A DNA stretch of 55,426 bases from Sphingobium sp. (GTDB taxonomy: Bacteria > Pseudomonadota > Alphaproteobacteria > Sphingomonadales > Sphingomonadaceae), in the NCBI GenBank assembly GCA_022652485.1, contig JALCRK010000022.1, positions 1 through 55,426 of the forward strand. The letters are read 5' to 3'. The notes under the pieces are model-generated. The model did not search any database and had not been told where the DNA came from. It saw nothing but the letters and a program-made list of their open reading frames with translations. A program made the position numbers and the translations under genes. Positions 46,372 to 55,421 of the stretch are shown here, piece by piece. Position 1 is the first letter of the stretch, and each line of letters opens with the position of its first letter.

Positions 46372-49300
46372 CTACTCCGCAGCCTCAACTTCCGCCCGGT
46401 CGCTTAAGGGATGCGCGAGGCGGGAGATCATCTCCTTGGGGCAGACCTGCCAGAACTGGCCGACGCGGCGCTCCCAATCCTCAAGCAGCGCGGCGGACCA
46501 TTTGCTGCCCGTCGCCTCGACATGGCTTTCGATCAGGCCATAGAGCACCTGCTCCCAATGCGCGCTGTCGAGGCGCTGCCAGACGATGCTCTCCGGGTTG
46601 GCGTGAGCGGCAAAGCTGCCGTCCTCATCCAGTACGAAAGCCATGCCCCCGGTCATGCCCGCGCCGAAATTCGCGCCGACCTTGCCCAAAATGACCGCCG
46701 TGCCGCCGGTCATATACTCGCAGCCATTGGCGCCGCAGCCTTCGACCACCACCTGCGCGCCGGAGTTGCGCACGGCGAAGCGCTCGCCCGCCTGCCCCGC
46801 CGCGAACAGCCTGCCTGCCGTCGCGCCATAGAGCACGGTGTTGCCGATGATCGTGTTGTTCTGGCTTTCGAGCGGCGAGCTGACCATCGGCCGCACCGCG
46901 ATGATGCCGCCGGAAAGCCCCTTGCCGACATAGTCGTTGGCATCGCCGAATACTTCGAGCGTCACACCCTTGCACAGGAACGCGCCCAGAGACTGGCCCG
47001 CAGACCCCCGCAGGCGGATATGGACATGGCCGTCCGCAAGGCTCGACATGCCGAACTTCTCGGTGATGCGCGCCGAGAAGCGGGTGCCGACCGCGCGATG
47101 CGTGTTGCGCACCGTGTAGGTGAGCTGCATCTTCTCGCCCCGCTCGAACACCGCATTCGCGTCCGAGATGATCTGCGCGTCGAGGCTGTCCGGCACATCA
47201 TTGCGATGGGTCGGGATGTTGAAGCGGCGCTTGTCGTCCGGCGCGTCGACCTTGGCGAGGATCGGGTTCAAATCGAGATCGTCGAGATGGTCCGCACCGC
47301 GATTGACCTGACGGAGCAGCTCAGTGCGGCCGATCACCTCATCGAGGCTGCGGACGCCGAGGCGCGCCAGTATCTCGCGCACTTCCTCCGCGATGAAGGT
47401 CATGAGGTTGATGACCTTCTCCGGCGTGCCGGTGAACTTGGCGCGCAGGCGCTCGTCCTGCACGCAGACGCCGACCGGGCAGGTGTTGGAGTGGCACTGG
47501 CGCACCATGATGCAGCCCATCGCGACGAGCGCGAGCGTGCCGACGCCGAACTCCTCCGCGCCGAGGATCGCGGCGATGACGATGTCGCGCCCGGTCTTGA
47601 GGCCGCCGTCGGTGCGGAGCTTCACGCGGTGGCGCAGGCCATTGAGGGTGAGCACCTGATTGGCTTCGGAAAGCCCCATTTCCCAAGGCAGACCCGCGAA
47701 CTTGATGCTGGTCTGCGGGGACGCGCCGGTGCCGCCGACATTGCCGGAGACGAGGATCACGTCCGCATGGGCCTTGGCGACGCCCGCCGCGACCGTGCCG
47801 ATGCCCGACTGGCTGACGAGCTTGACGCAGACGCGCGCCTTCGGGTTGATCTGCTTCAGGTCGTAGATGAGCTGCGCCAGATCCTCGATCGAGTAAATAT
47901 CATGATGCGGCGGCGGCGAGATCAAAGTCACGCCCGGCGTCGAATGGCGCAGGCGGGCGATGAACTCGGTCACCTTGAAACCGGGGAGCTGACCGCCCTC
48001 GCCGGGCTTGGCACCCTGCGCGACCTTGATCTCGATCTCCTCGCACGCACCGAGATACTCCGCGGTCACGCCAAAGCGCCCGGAGGCGATCTGCTTGATG
48101 TTCGAGTTGGCATTGTCGCCATTGGCATAGGGCTTGAAGCGCGCGCTATCCTCGCCACCCTCGCCCGACACCGCCTTGGCGCCGATGCGGTTCATCGCGA
48201 TGGCGAGCGTCTCATGCGCCTCTGGTGAGAGCGCGCCTAGCGACATGCCCGGCGTCACGAAGCGCTTGCGGATCTCGGTGATCGCCTCAACCTCGTCGAT
48301 CGGCACCGCCTCCCGCGCATAGTTGAACTCCAGCAGATCGCGCAGGTACACGGCGGGGAGATCCTTCACCCCGCGCGAGAACTGGAGATAGGTGGAGTAG
48401 CTGTCCGTCGCCACCGCCGTCTGGAGCAGGTGCATCAGCTGCGCGGAATAGGCGTGCGCCTCGCCACCGTTGCGCTGGCGATAGAAGCCGCCGACCGGCA
48501 GGCGCGCGACGGCGCTGTCATAGGCCGCCTCGTGCTTCAGCGTGGCGCTGAAATGCAGCGAGGCATAGCCCTCGCCAGAGATCTTGGACGGCATACCGGG
48601 GAACAGATCGTTCACCAGCGCGCGCGACAGGCCGACCGCCTCGAAATTATAGCCGCCGCGATAGCTGCTGATGACCGCGATGCCCATCTTGGACATGATC
48701 TTCAGCAAACCCTCGTCCACCGCCGTGCGATAGCGCGCGACGCAGCTGTCGATATCCATATCGCCAAACAGGCCACGCGCATGGCGATCCGCGATCGAGG
48801 CCTCGGCGAGATAGGCGTTCACCGTGGTGGCGCCGACGCCGATCAGCACCGCGAAATAATGCGTGTCGAGGCATTCGGCGGAACGCACGTTGACGGACGC
48901 GTAGGAGCGCAGCCCCTTGCGGACGAGATGCGTGTGCACGGCGGCGGCGGCAAGCACCATCGCGATCGCCATGCGATCCGGGCCCATATTCTCGTCGGTC
49001 AGGAACAGCTCGCTCTGCCCGGCGCGCACCGCCTGCTCCGCTTCGTCGCGGATACGGGCGATGGCGGCGCGCAGCCCATCGGCCCCGCTGTCGACGGGAT
49101 AGGTGCAATCGATCTCCGCCACGGCCTTGCCGAACGCGCTCTTGAGGCGGCTCCAGTCCGCGCAGGAGAGCACGGGGCTATCCAGCACCAGCACATGCGC
49201 GTTCTGAGAGCCTTCCTCCAATATGTTGGCAAGATTGGAGAAACGCGTCTTGAGGCTCATCACATGCCGTTCGCGCAGAGAGTCGATCGGCGGGTTCGTC

Positions 49301-50910
49301 ACCTGGCTGAAATTCTGGCGGAAGAAATGGCTGATCGTGCGCGGCTTGTCCGAAATGACGGCGAGCGGCGTGTCGTCGCCCATCGAGCCGACCGCTTCCT
49401 TCGCGTCCTCCACCATCGGCGAAAGGATCAGCTCCATGTCCTCCAGCGTCATGTTGGCGGCAATCTGGCGGCGCGTGAGGTCCGCGCGGTCATAAACCGG
49501 GCGGGCCTCCGCAGCGGCGGCGGGCAGATCGCTGAGCTTGCGGAAGCCCTTGACCATCGCGCCATAGGGACGATCCGCCGCGATGCGATCCTTGATCGCG
49601 CGGTCGTGATAGACGACGCCCTCGGCGAGATCGACGGCGAGCATCTCGCCCGGACCCATGCGGCCCTTCTGCACCACGCTCGATTCCGGCACCACGACCA
49701 TGCCGGTTTCCGAACCGACGATGAGGAGATTGTCGGACGTGAGCGTATAGCGCAGCGGACGCAGCGCGTTGCGGTCCACACCCGCGACCGCCCAGCGGCC
49801 ATCGGTCATCGCCAGGGCGGCGGGGCCGTCCCACGGCTCCATCACCGAGGCGAGATAGTTGTACATGTCCTTGTGCGCCTGGGGCAGATCGTCGCCATCC
49901 TGCCATGCCTCGGGCACCAGCATCAGCTTGGTGGTGGGGGCATCGCGGCCCGCGCGGCACAGTGCCTCGAACACGGCATCTAGCGCGGCAGTGTCCGATG
50001 CGCCCGCAGGGATAACGGGCTTTATATCTTCAGACTGATCGCCAAAAGCGAGCGATGCCATCTTGATTTCGTGGCTTTTCATCCAGTTCTTGTTGCCCCG
50101 GATGGTGTTGATCTCGCCGTTATGCGCCAGCGTGCGGAACGGCTGCGCCAGCCACCATTGCGGGAAGGTGTTGGTCGAATAGCGCTGGTGGAAGATCGCG
50201 ACCCGGCTCTCGAAGCGGTCGTCCGTCAGGTCCGGATAGAACACCGACAGGCTCTCCGCGAGGAACAGACCCTTGTAGATGATCGAGCGGCACGACAGCG
50301 AACAGACGTAGAAGTCGTTGATCTGCGCGGCGACGACCTTCTTCTCGATCCGGCGACGGATGAGATAGAGCTCCTTCTCGAACTCGGCCATGTCCTGCGC
50401 CTCGGGCATCGGCCCGGCGATCATGATCTGCTCGATCTCGGGGCGGGTGCGCTGCGCCTTCTCGCCGATCACCGAGACATCGACCGGCACCTGGCGCCAG
50501 CCATAGATGGTGTAGCCCGCCTCGATGATCTCGGCCTCGACGATGGTGCGGCACATTTCCTGCGCGCCCAGATCCGTGCGCGGCAGGAACACCATGCCGA
50601 CGGCGAGACGATTGGGCAGCGGCTTGTGGCCGGACGCGGCGATGGCGTCGTCGAAGAAGCGCACGGGCAGATCGACATGGATACCGGCGCCGTCGCCCGT
50701 CTTGCCATCGGCATCGACCGCGCCACGGTGCCACACGGCCTTCAGCGCATCGATCGCCGAGACGACGACCCGGCGGCTGGGCTTGCCATCCGTCGCGGCG
50801 ACAAGGCCGACGCCACAGGCATCGGACTCAAGCTCCGGGCGGTACATGCCGACTTCGGCGATACGGAGGCGTTCGGATTCGAGCGTTTCTTGGTATGTCA
50901 TATCACTCAT
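46372..50910 (-). CDS. gltB: Glutamate synthase (NADPH) large subunit
   Basis: GltB transfers the amide of glutamine to 2-oxoglutarate to form glutamate. The 1512 residues carry, in order, the glutaminase domain starting with Cys32 (DACGVG) after a 31-residue propeptide, a central domain, the FMN/synthase barrel (EGGQLPGFKVTEFIARLRHS, SPPPHHDIYSIEDLAQLIYD), the 3Fe-4S cysteines in CIMVRQCHSNTCPVGVC, and the C-terminal beta-helix (GRLFAAGQAGERFAVRNSGA, GCGANGCEYMTGG). The ATG at 50910 overlaps the stop of the upstream DUF2059 gene (ATGA). It is the last gene of the gltD-DUF2059-gltB run. Confidence 0.97.
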   Translation of the reverse strand: MSDMTYQETLESERLRIAEVGMYRPELESDACGVGLVAATDGKPSRRVVVSAIDALKAVWHRGAVDADGKTGDGAGIHVDLPVRFFDDAIAASGHKPLPNRLAVGMVFLPRTDLGAQEMCRTIVEAEIIEAGYTIYGWRQVPVDVSVIGEKAQRTRPEIEQIMIAGPMPEAQDMAEFEKELYLIRRRIEKKVVAAQINDFYVCSLSCRSIIYKGLFLAESLSVFYPDLTDDRFESRVAIFHQRYSTNTFPQWWLAQPFRTLAHNGEINTIRGNKNWMKSHEIKMASLAFGDQSEDIKPVIPAGASDTAALDAVFEALCRAGRDAPTTKLMLVPEAWQDGDDLPQAHKDMYNYLASVMEPWDGPAALAMTDGRWAVAGVDRNALRPLRYTLTSDNLLIVGSETGMVVVPESSVVQKGRMGPGEMLAVDLAEGVVYHDRAIKDRIAADRPYGAMVKGFRKLSDLPAAAAEARPVYDRADLTRRQIAANMTLEDMELILSPMVEDAKEAVGSMGDDTPLAVISDKPRTISHFFRQNFSQVTNPPIDSLRERHVMSLKTRFSNLANILEEGSQNAHVLVLDSPVLSCADWSRLKSAFGKAVAEIDCTYPVDSGADGLRAAIARIRDEAEQAVRAGQSELFLTDENMGPDRMAIAMVLAAAAVHTHLVRKGLRSYASVNVRSAECLDTHYFAVLIGVGATTVNAYLAEASIADRHARGLFGDMDIDSCVARYRTAVDEGLLKIMSKMGIAVISSYRGGYNFEAVGLSRALVNDLFPGMPSKISGEGYASLHFSATLKHEAAYDSAVARLPVGGFYRQRNGGEAHAYSAQLMHLLQTAVATDSYSTYLQFSRGVKDLPAVYLRDLLEFNYAREAVPIDEVEAITEIRKRFVTPGMSLGALSPEAHETLAIAMNRIGAKAVSGEGGEDSARFKPYANGDNANSNIKQIASGRFGVTAEYLGACEEIEIKVAQGAKPGEGGQLPGFKVTEFIARLRHSTPGVTLISPPPHHDIYSIEDLAQLIYDLKQINPKARVCVKLVSQSGIGTVAAGVAKAHADVILVSGNVGGTGASPQTSIKFAGLPWEMGLSEANQVLTLNGLRHRVKLRTDGGLKTGRDIVIAAILGAEEFGVGTLALVAMGCIMVRQCHSNTCPVGVCVQDERLRAKFTGTPEKVINLMTFIAEEVREILARLGVRSLDEVIGRTELLRQVNRGADHLDDLDLNPILAKVDAPDDKRRFNIPTHRNDVPDSLDAQIISDANAVFERGEKMQLTYTVRNTHRAVGTRFSARITEKFGMSSLADGHVHIRLRGSAGQSLGAFLCKGVTLEVFGDANDYVGKGLSGGIIAVRPMVSSPLESQNNTIIGNTVLYGATAGRLFAAGQAGERFAVRNSGAQVVVEGCGANGCEYMTGGTAVILGKVGANFGAGMTGGMAFVLDEDGSFAAHANPESIVWQRLDSAHWEQVLYGLIESHVEATGSKWSAALLEDWERRVGQFWQVCPKEMISRLAHPLSDRAEVEAAE

Positions 50911-51494
50911 CTCGCGGTTGATTGGTCTTTTCCGAGACGCGAAAGCACCTCGATCATGAAGTCTAATTGCAGATCGAGATTCTTTTCAGCAAACTCGCGA
51001 TCCATGACAGGAAAACTAGCGGCTAGCTTCATACCCACCGGTGTTCGATAAAATTTGGAAATCTGCTTCAATTCCTCGGCAGAAAATCGCTTTGCATAAA
51101 TTTCAGCAACGACTTCAGCTAACTTCCGACGATAGGCAGGCGCTAGAGCATCGCGAACAGGAGCCACTTTCTCTTGAAAGGTTTCCATATCCTGTATGCA
51201 GTCCTTCTTCTCGCTGGCTGGCGTTTTAGGATCCTCATTTCTACTAGCGCAGGCTGAAACTCGGCGATCATTCTCACCAGCCACTGAACGATTGGCAAAC
51301 TCGCCAAACCGCGACTCATAGCGCATTGCCTCTACAAGTTCCCTTGCAGCTTCCAATGTTGCGGGGGCAGCAAGGTGCGATGTGGACACATCATTTGTTG
51401 GTGATGACGATGTCCCAACCAATTGGTCTGCCCCGACCGCCCGCACCGGGCTGGCAATAAGTGTGAGCGCAATAAGAAGCGCAAGCCTCCTCAC
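50907..51494 (-). CDS. Exported DUF2059 protein wedged between gltD and gltB
   Basis: This 195-residue protein has a signal peptide (MRRLALLIALTLIASPVRAV) and a C-terminal DUF2059-like helical region (LAEVVAEIYAKRFSAEELKQISKFYRTPVGMKLAASFPVM). Two cysteines lie in the middle. Base composition is visibly more AT-rich than gltD and gltB on either side. It overlaps both neighbours by four bases (GTGA with gltD, ATGA with gltB) and has GGGAG before its GTG start, so it is fully integrated in translation. Function is unknown; it has no obvious tie to glutamate synthesis. It looks like an acquired gene, but the composition argument is by eye. Confidence 0.8.
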   Translation of the reverse strand: MRRLALLIALTLIASPVRAVGADQLVGTSSSPTNDVSTSHLAAPATLEAARELVEAMRYESRFGEFANRSVAGENDRRVSACASRNEDPKTPASEKKDCIQDMETFQEKVAPVRDALAPAYRRKLAEVVAEIYAKRFSAEELKQISKFYRTPVGMKLAASFPVMDREFAEKNLDLQLDFMIEVLSRLGKDQSTAR

Positions 51495-52948
51495 GCCAAC
51501 TCCCTTTCCCGCACCTGCGCGCCGCTCCTGGCCTTCGCCTTCAGATAACGATGCATATGCTCGGTGACGTCGCGGCCGTCGCGGATGGCCCAGACGACGA
51601 GGGATGCGCCGCGCACGATGTCTCCTGCCGCGAACACGCCGTCAACTGACGTCATCATGCTCTTGTGATCGACGCGGAGCGTGCCCCAGCGGGTGACGCT
51701 CAAATCCTCCGCGCCGAAGAGCTTGGGCAGGTCTTCGGGGTCATAGCCGAGCGCCTTGATGACGAGATCGGCCTCCAGCGTGAACTCGCTGCCCGGCTCC
51801 GGCTCGGGCGCGCGGCGACCGGATGCGTCGGGCTGGCCGAGGCGCATCTTCACCACCTTGACGCCGCTGACTTGGCTAACGCCCTCAAACGCCACGGGGG
51901 CGGAGAGCCAGACGAACTCGACGCCCTCCTCCTCGGCATTCTGCACCTCGCGTTGCGAGCCGGGCATATTCTCCCGGTCGCGGCGATAGAGGCACTTCAC
52001 CGACTTCGCGCCCTGGCGGATGGCGGTGCGGACGCAGTCCATCGCGGTGTCGCCGCCGCCGATGACGACGACATGCTTGTCCTTCGCGAGCAGGCTGCCG
52101 TCCGCATGGGCGGGCACATCGTCACCAAAGCTCGCGCGGTTGGACGCGGTGAGATAATCGAGCGCAGCCACCACGCCGCTCGCGCCGACACCGGGCGCCT
52201 TGATGTCGCGCGCCTTGTAGACGCCGGTGGCGATGAGGATCGCGTCGTGGCGTTCGCGCAGCTGCTCCAGCGTGGCGTCCCTGCCGACCTCGAAGCTCTC
52301 GTGGAAGACGATGCCGCCGTCTTTCAGGCGCTGGACGCGGCGCATCACAACGTCCTTCTCCAGCTTGAAGCCGGGAATGCCATAGGTAAGCAGGCCGCCC
52401 GCGCGGTCATGCCGGTCATAGACATGGACCTCATGGCCCGCCGCGCGCAGATATTCCGCCGTCGTCAGGCCCGCCGGACCCGCGCCGATGATGCCGACCG
52501 ACTGGCCGGTGGGCGCGCCGGGGACGAGCGGCTCGACCCAGCCTTCCTTCCACGCGGTATCGGTGATGAATTTCTCGACGCTGCCGATGGTGACGGAGCC
52601 GTGGCCGGAAAACTCGATGACGCAATTGCCCTCGCACAGCCGATCCTGCGGGCAGATGCGGCCGCAGATCTCGGGCATGGTCGAGGTGGCGTTGGACAGC
52701 TCATAGGCCTCGCGCAGGCGGCCTTCGGCGGTGAGGCGCAGCCAGTCCGGGATGTGGTTGTGCAGCGGGCAGTGGGTCGAGCAATAGGGCACGCCGCATT
52801 GCGAGCAGCGCGAGGCCTGCTCTTCCGCCTTTTCCAGCAGAAAGCTCTTGCTGATCTCGGCGAAATCATGGGCGCGCTCATCGGCGGCGCGTTTGGCGGG
52901 ATAATCCTGCCCGGTGCCCACGAATTTCAGCATAGGATTGTCGCCCAT
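51491..52948 (-). CDS. gltD: Glutamate synthase small subunit
   Basis: GltD supplies electrons from NADPH to GltB. The 485 residues contain the N-terminal 4Fe-4S cysteines (CSQCGVPYCSTHCPLHN, then CGRICPQDRLCEGNC), the FAD site VGIIGAGPAGLTTAEYL, the NADPH site VVVIGGGDTAMDC, and the closing FAD motif GVFAAGDIVRGASLVVWAI. The ATG at 52948 is the natural start (MGDNPMLKFVG), with AAGG close upstream. An inverted repeat at 53031-53051 lies in its 175-base upstream gap and may regulate it. The next gene on the strand (DUF2059) overlaps its stop by four bases. Confidence 0.96.
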   Translation of the reverse strand: MGDNPMLKFVGTGQDYPAKRAADERAHDFAEISKSFLLEKAEEQASRCSQCGVPYCSTHCPLHNHIPDWLRLTAEGRLREAYELSNATSTMPEICGRICPQDRLCEGNCVIEFSGHGSVTIGSVEKFITDTAWKEGWVEPLVPGAPTGQSVGIIGAGPAGLTTAEYLRAAGHEVHVYDRHDRAGGLLTYGIPGFKLEKDVVMRRVQRLKDGGIVFHESFEVGRDATLEQLRERHDAILIATGVYKARDIKAPGVGASGVVAALDYLTASNRASFGDDVPAHADGSLLAKDKHVVVIGGGDTAMDCVRTAIRQGAKSVKCLYRRDRENMPGSQREVQNAEEEGVEFVWLSAPVAFEGVSQVSGVKVVKMRLGQPDASGRRAPEPEPGSEFTLEADLVIKALGYDPEDLPKLFGAEDLSVTRWGTLRVDHKSMMTSVDGVFAAGDIVRGASLVVWAIRDGRDVTEHMHRYLKAKARSGAQVRERELA

Positions 52949-53030
52949 GAACCTTGCTCCTGCTTCCTCTGATAGAGAGAGCGGCGGCCATAGACTCGTT
53001 TTTCGCGGAAGTCACGGGAAAAATGCGAAT

Positions 53031-53051
53031 TAGGTAATTCATGCTTACCTA
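53031..53051. promoter_or_regulatory. Candidate operator upstream of gltD
   Basis: TAGGTAA (53031-53037) and TTACCTA (53045-53051) form perfect seven-base inverted arms with a seven-base spacer, about 85 bases before the gltD start. The size fits a dimeric regulator site; which protein binds is unknown. Confidence 0.4.
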
Positions 53052-53123
53052 TTTATCGGACCACCCTTCCCGCACCTTCCTTTCGACGCAAAACCTCGTC
53101 TCGATATAAGTCCGAACCGGACC

Positions 53124-53924
53124 TTATCGCATTCCCAGCCATAGCAGCGCAGCCGCGCCCGCCACGATGCGATACCAGGCGAACGGCGCAAAGCCCATCC
53201 GGCTGACGATGGCGACAAAACCCTTCACCACCACCAGCGCGACCAGGAACGACACCACGAAACCGATCGCGATCGTCTGCATATCCGCCCCGGTCAACGC
53301 CGCGCCATGCTTGTAGAGCTGGAGCGCGGTGGCGCCCGCGAGCGTCGGCACGGCAAGAAAGAAGCTGAACTCCGCCGCCGTGCGCCGCTCCACACCAAAT
53401 GCCATCGCCCCCAATATCGTCGCGCCGGAGCGGCTGACGCCGGGGATCATGGCGATGCACTGCACCAGGCCGATGAGCAGCGAATTCTTCGCGCCGACAT
53501 CCGCGATGCCGCCCGCATGTTTCGGCTTCGCGAACCGCTCGACAATGAGAATCGCAACGCCGCCGATGATGAGCGCCCACGCCACCACCGCCGCATTTTC
53601 CAGCAGCGCCTCGATCGCGTCGTTGAAGGCGAGGCCGATCACCACCGCCGGAATGAACGCCAGCAGCAGGTTGACGACGAACGCGATCGCGCCGCGCTCC
53701 GCCTTGACGAGGCCGAGCAGCACCGCCCAGAAGGTGCGCCAGTAGAGCACGAGAATCGCGAGGATCGCGCCCGGCTGGATCGCGACATTGAACAGCGCCC
53801 ATTTCTCCGCATCGAACCCCATCAGCTCGGTCGCGAGGATGAGGTGGCCGGTCGAGGAGACGGGGAGATACTCCGTCACCCCCTCGACAATGCCCAGCAC
53901 AATGGGCGTCACTATGTCTGACAT
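53124..53924 (-). CDS. uppP: Undecaprenyl-diphosphatase UppP (BacA)
   Basis: UppP dephosphorylates undecaprenyl diphosphate, recycling the carrier for peptidoglycan and exopolysaccharide; excess gives bacitracin resistance. The 266 residues have the two family motifs, LGIVEGVTEYLPVSSTGHLI near residue 10 and GVSRSGATILGAMAFGV near residue 160, among about eight membrane spans. The ATG at 53924 is chosen from the first motif; the ribosome site is weak. It starts only six bases after the NDUFA9-like gene ends, so the two form an operon. Its stop overlaps a small hairpin (GTCCG/CGGAC). Confidence 0.95.
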   Translation of the reverse strand: MSDIVTPIVLGIVEGVTEYLPVSSTGHLILATELMGFDAEKWALFNVAIQPGAILAILVLYWRTFWAVLLGLVKAERGAIAFVVNLLLAFIPAVVIGLAFNDAIEALLENAAVVAWALIIGGVAILIVERFAKPKHAGGIADVGAKNSLLIGLVQCIAMIPGVSRSGATILGAMAFGVERRTAAEFSFFLAVPTLAGATALQLYKHGAALTGADMQTIAIGFVVSFLVALVVVKGFVAIVSRMGFAPFAWYRIVAGAAALLWLGMR

Positions 53925-53930
53925 GCGCGC

Positions 53931-54869
53931 TTAAGCCTTGGCGCGCGCGGTGAAGCGGCCATGCTTGCGATATTGCACCAGCCATTGGTCCGCGACGGCG
54001 GCAAGCGGCGTCGGCGACAGCCCAAGATCCGCCAGCCCTTTCGCTTGCGGGCCAACGACATTGTCCGACTGGAGCATCCGCCACTGATCGAGCGTGATCG
54101 GCGCCGCGGGCAGCCAGCCGGTGAGGCGCGCGAGCCACTCCGATGCCGCGTCGGGTACAGGCAGCATCGCGGGATCATGGCCGATCTGCGCGGCCAGCCA
54201 GCTATTGATTTCCGCCATGCTCAGCACCTGCGGACCGCCCAGCTCGTAGGTCTTGCCCGCATGGGCGGCTGCATCCGCCACCGCCGTCGCGATGGCGCGG
54301 GCGACATCGACCACATAGACCGGCTGGAATTTCGTGCCCCCGGCGATGACAGGGAGCACCGGCGCCATGCGGATGAGGTTGGCGAAGCGGTTGGTGAACT
54401 GGTCCTCCCGCCCGAAGAGTATGGAAGGCCGGATCAGCGTCGCACCGGGGAAGGCTGCGCGCACAGCCTCCTCCCCCTGCCCTTTCGAGCGGCCATAGGC
54501 GGATTTGCTCGCCGCGTCGGAGCCGATGGCGGAGACATGCACCAGCGTCCCGACGCCTGCCTGCGCCGCCGCCTGCGCCACGTTCGCCGCACCCTTGTGG
54601 TTGATCCCGTCGAGATCTCCCTTCAGCACCGCGACGAGGTTCACCACCGCGTCCGCCCCGGCGACCGCGCGTGCAACGCTTGATCCATCGCGCACATCGG
54701 CGTGAACCAGCTGCGTCTGTCCCAGCGTGCCCAGCGGCTTCACCCGCAGCGCATGGGTCGGCTCGCGCTCCGCCACCCGCACCCGCATACCCCTGGACAG
54801 CAGCTCCTGCGCGACATAACGCCCCAGAAACCCGCCCCCACCGAAAATCGTCACCAGCATCGTCTTCAT
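53931..54869 (-). CDS. Complex I NDUFA9-like NAD(P)-binding protein
   Basis: This atypical short-chain dehydrogenase-like protein of 312 residues has the nucleotide motif TIFGGGGFLGRYVAQELL, an NAD-contact acidic stretch (VHADVRDGSSV), HVSAIGSDAASKSAYGRSKG (Tyr and Lys retained) and TLIRPSILFGREDQF. This series fits the NDUFA9 subfamily, accessory proteins of respiratory complex I and their bacterial relatives. The frame is open upstream, but Met at 54869 begins directly at the fold, with GGCAGG before it. A sugar-nucleotide or quinone-related role cannot be excluded. It is followed at once by uppP. The tRNA-Leu gene lies upstream on the other strand. Confidence 0.82.
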   Translation of the reverse strand: MKTMLVTIFGGGGFLGRYVAQELLSRGMRVRVAEREPTHALRVKPLGTLGQTQLVHADVRDGSSVARAVAGADAVVNLVAVLKGDLDGINHKGAANVAQAAAQAGVGTLVHVSAIGSDAASKSAYGRSKGQGEEAVRAAFPGATLIRPSILFGREDQFTNRFANLIRMAPVLPVIAGGTKFQPVYVVDVARAIATAVADAAAHAGKTYELGGPQVLSMAEINSWLAAQIGHDPAMLPVPDAASEWLARLTGWLPAAPITLDQWRMLQSDNVVGPQAKGLADLGLSPTPLAAVADQWLVQYRKHGRFTARAKA

Positions 54870-55023
54870 CCTGCCTGGAAATCTTGTCCTGCGTCCAAAT
54901 GCACTATGGCTCCGCAAGAGACAATGCCGTTTCCACGGCGCGCACCACTCCCCCCGCGAATTTTTTAGCGCATTCCGATTGACAATGCCGAACCCAAAAG
55001 GCTAAGCGCGCCGCCTACCCCGT

Positions 55024-55110
55024 GCCCAGATGGCGGAATTGGTAGACGCACCAGCTTCAGGTGCTGGCGCTCGCAAGGGCGTGGAGGTTCGAGTCCTCTT
55101 CTGGGCACCA
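55024..55110 (+). tRNA. tRNA-Leu (anticodon CAG)
   Basis: The 87-base gene has acceptor arms GCCCAGA and TCTGGGC with discriminator A and an encoded CCA end. The D-arm is GCGGAATTGGTAGACGC, the anticodon stem CCAGC/GCTGG encloses TTCAGGT (anticodon CAG), a long variable arm follows (typical of leucine), and the T-arm contains GGTTCGAGTCC. It reads CTG codons. Confidence 0.96.
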
Positions 55111-55115
55111 GTCAA

Positions 55116-55150
55116 CCACTTTATCGTGTTGTTTTTACACGATAAAGTGG
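55116..55150. other. Perfect 14-bp hairpin just after tRNA-Leu
   Basis: CCACTTTATCGTGT (55116-55129) pairs without mismatch with ACACGATAAAGTGG (55137-55150) around a T-rich seven-base loop. There is no T-run after the stem on the plus strand. It could end the tRNA transcript, or belong to whatever sequence was joined here. The stretch to the window end is otherwise unassigned. Confidence 0.6.
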
Positions 55151-55253
55151 AGCTTCTGAAAAAGCGATCCCACATTGATTCCCACATTTTGTGTGGGTCG
55201 TGGTGAGCCCTGTTAGCCCTCGCTGGGATGCCAACTCAACTTGGCTGATCCCA

Positions 55254-55421
55254 TTATCTGCCCTTTGGCTGTTGCGCCGCACGAATCCTGACGGTGCATC
55301 GAACCGGCTGTCGCGAGCTTGCAGCGGACTTCCGGCAAGCGTCAATGGCATCACGGTTCTCGCGCTGGATCTCAGCGGCCTGCGCCAGCGCGCTCCATGC
55401 CTCGTCGCTGTCGCTTTGCAT
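55254..55421 (-). CDS. Weak small ORF at the window end
   Basis: This 55-residue frame begins MQSDSDEAWSALAQAAEI and continues QRENRDAIDACRK with a charged helical look, ending RAAQQPKGR. It may be the tail of a longer gene entering from the right, since the frame stays open to the window edge. I recognise no family. It may equally be noise; the sequence after the tRNA hairpin (55151-55253) shows nothing I can name beyond a CCCACA/TGTGGG inverted pair near 55185-55198. Confidence 0.25.
   Translation of the reverse strand: MQSDSDEAWSALAQAAEIQRENRDAIDACRKSAASSRQPVRCTVRIRAAQQPKGR

Noticed and set aside
46411..48228. A 605-residue open frame antisense to gltB
   Set aside because: Shadow of the gltB barrel region; no start signal and unnatural composition.
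55002..55187. A 61-residue frame across the tRNA-Leu gene on the minus strand
   Set aside because: It is simply the antisense of the tRNA and its hairpin.
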